Virus record (IMG/VR): IMGVR_UViG_3300018876_002325
Coordinates: 1 to 24,224 of that record
DNA from: a virus
Length of the DNA stretch: 24,224 nucleotides
Reading direction: 5' to 3' (one strand)
Under the pieces are notes generated by a model. It saw only the letters and a list, made by a program, of their open reading frames with translations, was not told where the DNA came from and searched no databases. Below, one piece after another: positions 22,845-24,224 of the stretch. A program made the position numbers and the translations under genes. Each line of letters opens with the position of its first letter. Positions within the stretch are counted from its first letter, which is position 1.

Positions 22845-24224
22845 ATGGCTATTAAAACAACTCAAGGGGCAGCACAACCAGGTATTGGTAATGTTGACCT
22901 TCTTTCAAATAATACTAACTACACTACAGATATTTTCGCTAACGGCGATTTGCGTACACGGCTTTGGTCGGAGCTCGTAACTCGTGATGCTCGTGAAAAG
23001 AATGTATTCTCCAAATTCATCGGATCTGAAGGATCGGCTGCTCCTGTAGTTGAAAAAAGAGATCTCTCCGCTGGTGGATCAGATAAAGTGACTTTCACTT
23101 CTGTCGCTCCTATCCGTGGTCAAGGTGTTCGTGGGGAAGCAATCCTCAAAAACAACACTGGTAAGTTAAAGTTTGGTACTTTCAGTGTGGAGGTTGACTT
23201 AATTCGTCACGCCGTCGCATGGACGCAAGTTATCAAACTTATGAGATTCACTGGTAAAACCATCGATCAGCTTTCCGCTGAGGTTATGTCCGAGTGGGCA
23301 GGGCGTACAGAGCAAGACCACATTCAGTCGTGCATTCGTGACACTTGCTTAAACAACAGTACCTCCAACTTGATCTCCGACTACGGAGCTGCTGGGGCAG
23401 TTACCTACGCTGAAGGTCTTAGTACCGACATCATTCAGGAAGCAAAACAAGCCTTGATCGCTCAAGGCGGTGAGCCCATGAATGTTGGAGGGGATGATAA
23501 AACCGAGATTCCTGGCTACCTGTTCTTCGCCCCTGACGCAGTGCTTCGTCCACTTCGCAGTGATCCCGATTACATGGAAGCTATTCTCCAAGCTGACGAG
23601 CGTAGCAGTTCTAACAAACTGTACAGCGGTAACTATGCAATGTGGGACGGCAATATGATTGCTAACCATAATGTAATCATCGACACTGCTGACGGTCGTC
23701 AAGGTTCACCCCTTCTTCCAACAGCTCTCGTTACTACTCAAAGCACTGTTCAGGCTGCTGCTCTAAATCTAGGTGGGGATACATTCGCTAACTTCATTGG
23801 CTTTGATTCCAACATTCCTGGTGGTGGTGGTGCACAGCATGTTGTGCCTAATGGTGGAGGCAATCTTCTGATTGTACAGCCTAATGGTACTTACTACAGC
23901 GTAAGTTACGCTAACATCAGTGCCGATGGGTCCACAATCAACGGACTCGCCGACCTTGGTACTGCTCAGGCTAACAATGCTGCTGCTATTGCAGGAGTTA
24001 CGCTTCCAGTAGGTACTGTTATCTACCAAGCAAACTCCGCATCTACTCCTATTGGATATGCAGTAGCAATGGGTAAATCTGCACTATACTACGCAAAAGG
24101 TGGTGTATTCAATGAACAGATTTTCCACTATGATGATTTTGCTAATAGTGGTAATAATGCACACTTATCTGCTGTAGGTGTTCAGTCCGTTTACGGAATG
24201 GCTACTTACCAAGACACCAATGGA
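22845..24224 (+). CDS. Major capsid protein, N4 gp56-like, 3' end cut by window
   Basis: The frame is open to the last base (460 codons, no stop). The protein matches the phage N4 gp56 major-capsid family by pattern: N-terminal NNTNYTTDIFANGDLRTRLW, then VEKRDLSAGGSDKVTFTSVA (about 66-85), the conserved GQGVRGE, AVAWTQVIKLMRFTGKT, then a GYLFFAPDAVLRPLRSDPDY segment. Family members of known size (N4 gp56, 401 residues) are shorter. The extra length seems to be a Gly/Asn/Ala-rich segment at about 320-410 before a return to family-like sequence (IFHYDDFANSGNNAHL). There is no Shine-Dalgarno site before the ATG, only an A/T-rich leader. Arg codons are mostly CGT, unlike the giant gene, which fits a highly expressed gene. 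Confidence 0.9.
   Translation, partial: MAIKTTQGAAQPGIGNVDLLSNNTNYTTDIFANGDLRTRLWSELVTRDAREKNVFSKFIGSEGSAAPVVEKRDLSAGGSDKVTFTSVAPIRGQGVRGEAILKNNTGKLKFGTFSVEVDLIRHAVAWTQVIKLMRFTGKTIDQLSAEVMSEWAGRTEQDHIQSCIRDTCLNNSTSNLISDYGAAGAVTYAEGLSTDIIQEAKQALIAQGGEPMNVGGDDKTEIPGYLFFAPDAVLRPLRSDPDYMEAILQADERSSSNKLYSGNYAMWDGNMIANHNVIIDTADGRQGSPLLPTALVTTQSTVQAAALNLGGDTFANFIGFDSNIPGGGGAQHVVPNGGGNLLIVQPNGTYYSVSYANISADGSTINGLADLGTAQANNAAAIAGVTLPVGTVIYQANSASTPIGYAVAMGKSALYYAKGGVFNEQIFHYDDFANSGNNAHLSAVGVQSVYGMATYQDTNG

Noticed and set aside
1-24224. tRNA genes, CRISPR arrays, insertion sequences or attachment sites
   Set aside because: Gaps are too short for tRNAs, and no spaced repeats, transposase or terminal inverted repeats were seen.

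Overview
The window is a densely packed, single-strand (+) stretch of a tailed bacteriophage genome (or prophage), covering part of the virion and lysis modules. The phage assignment rests on a portal protein, a capsid protein resembling the phage N4 gp56 family, a scaffold-like protein directly upstream of it, fibre proteins with recognisable motifs, and a giant virion-type protein. The DNA is AT-rich and uses the standard code, with TAA, TAG and TGA all acting as stops. Several genes have strong Shine-Dalgarno sites. The portal and capsid types suggest a podovirus-like phage. The host cannot be identified. A possible lipoprotein in the lysis region would fit a Gram-negative host, but that is inference. 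No terminase, polymerase, integrase, tRNA or CRISPR array is visible.

Layout. 4-426: small unrecognised gene. 431-13099: one uninterrupted 4,222-residue gene filling more than half the window. It carries a Gly-rich hydrophobic region, a zincin-type HExxH site, Lys-Pro linkers and a C-terminal module resembling the large polyvalent proteins of phages; I see no cysteine in it. 13096-15132: portal. 15151-16136: four small genes, the last a stand-alone copy of a fibre N-terminal fold. 16133-20658: three fibre or appendage genes. 20655-21712: four small genes (two or three membrane proteins and a 42-residue four-cysteine protein) that look like a lysis/membrane cassette, plus a possible out-of-frame embedded lipoprotein gene. 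21757-22809: scaffold-like gene. 22845-end: major capsid gene, cut by the window edge.

Junctions are very tight. ATGA overlaps occur at 13096, 16133 and 20655, TAATG overlaps at 15375 and 17854, and gaps of 1-6 bases at several others, so most genes are probably translationally coupled on long late transcripts. The only gaps above about 15 bases are 15133-15150, 21713-21756 and 22810-22844. No stretch of 300 bases lacks a gene. The 21713-21769 region holds a hairpin around the scaffold start codon, and 22810-22844 holds a TATAAT box close to the capsid start codon.

Likely division of labour (inference): scaffold, capsid and portal build the head. The giant protein is packaged and ejected into the host, or coats the ejection path. 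The fibre block recognises the host, and the small membrane proteins end the cycle. The observations most worth following up are the apparently cysteine-free giant protein, the embedded lipoprotein-like frame with a perfect Shine-Dalgarno site, the start-codon hairpin, and an N-terminal motif shared by two neighbouring appendage proteins.
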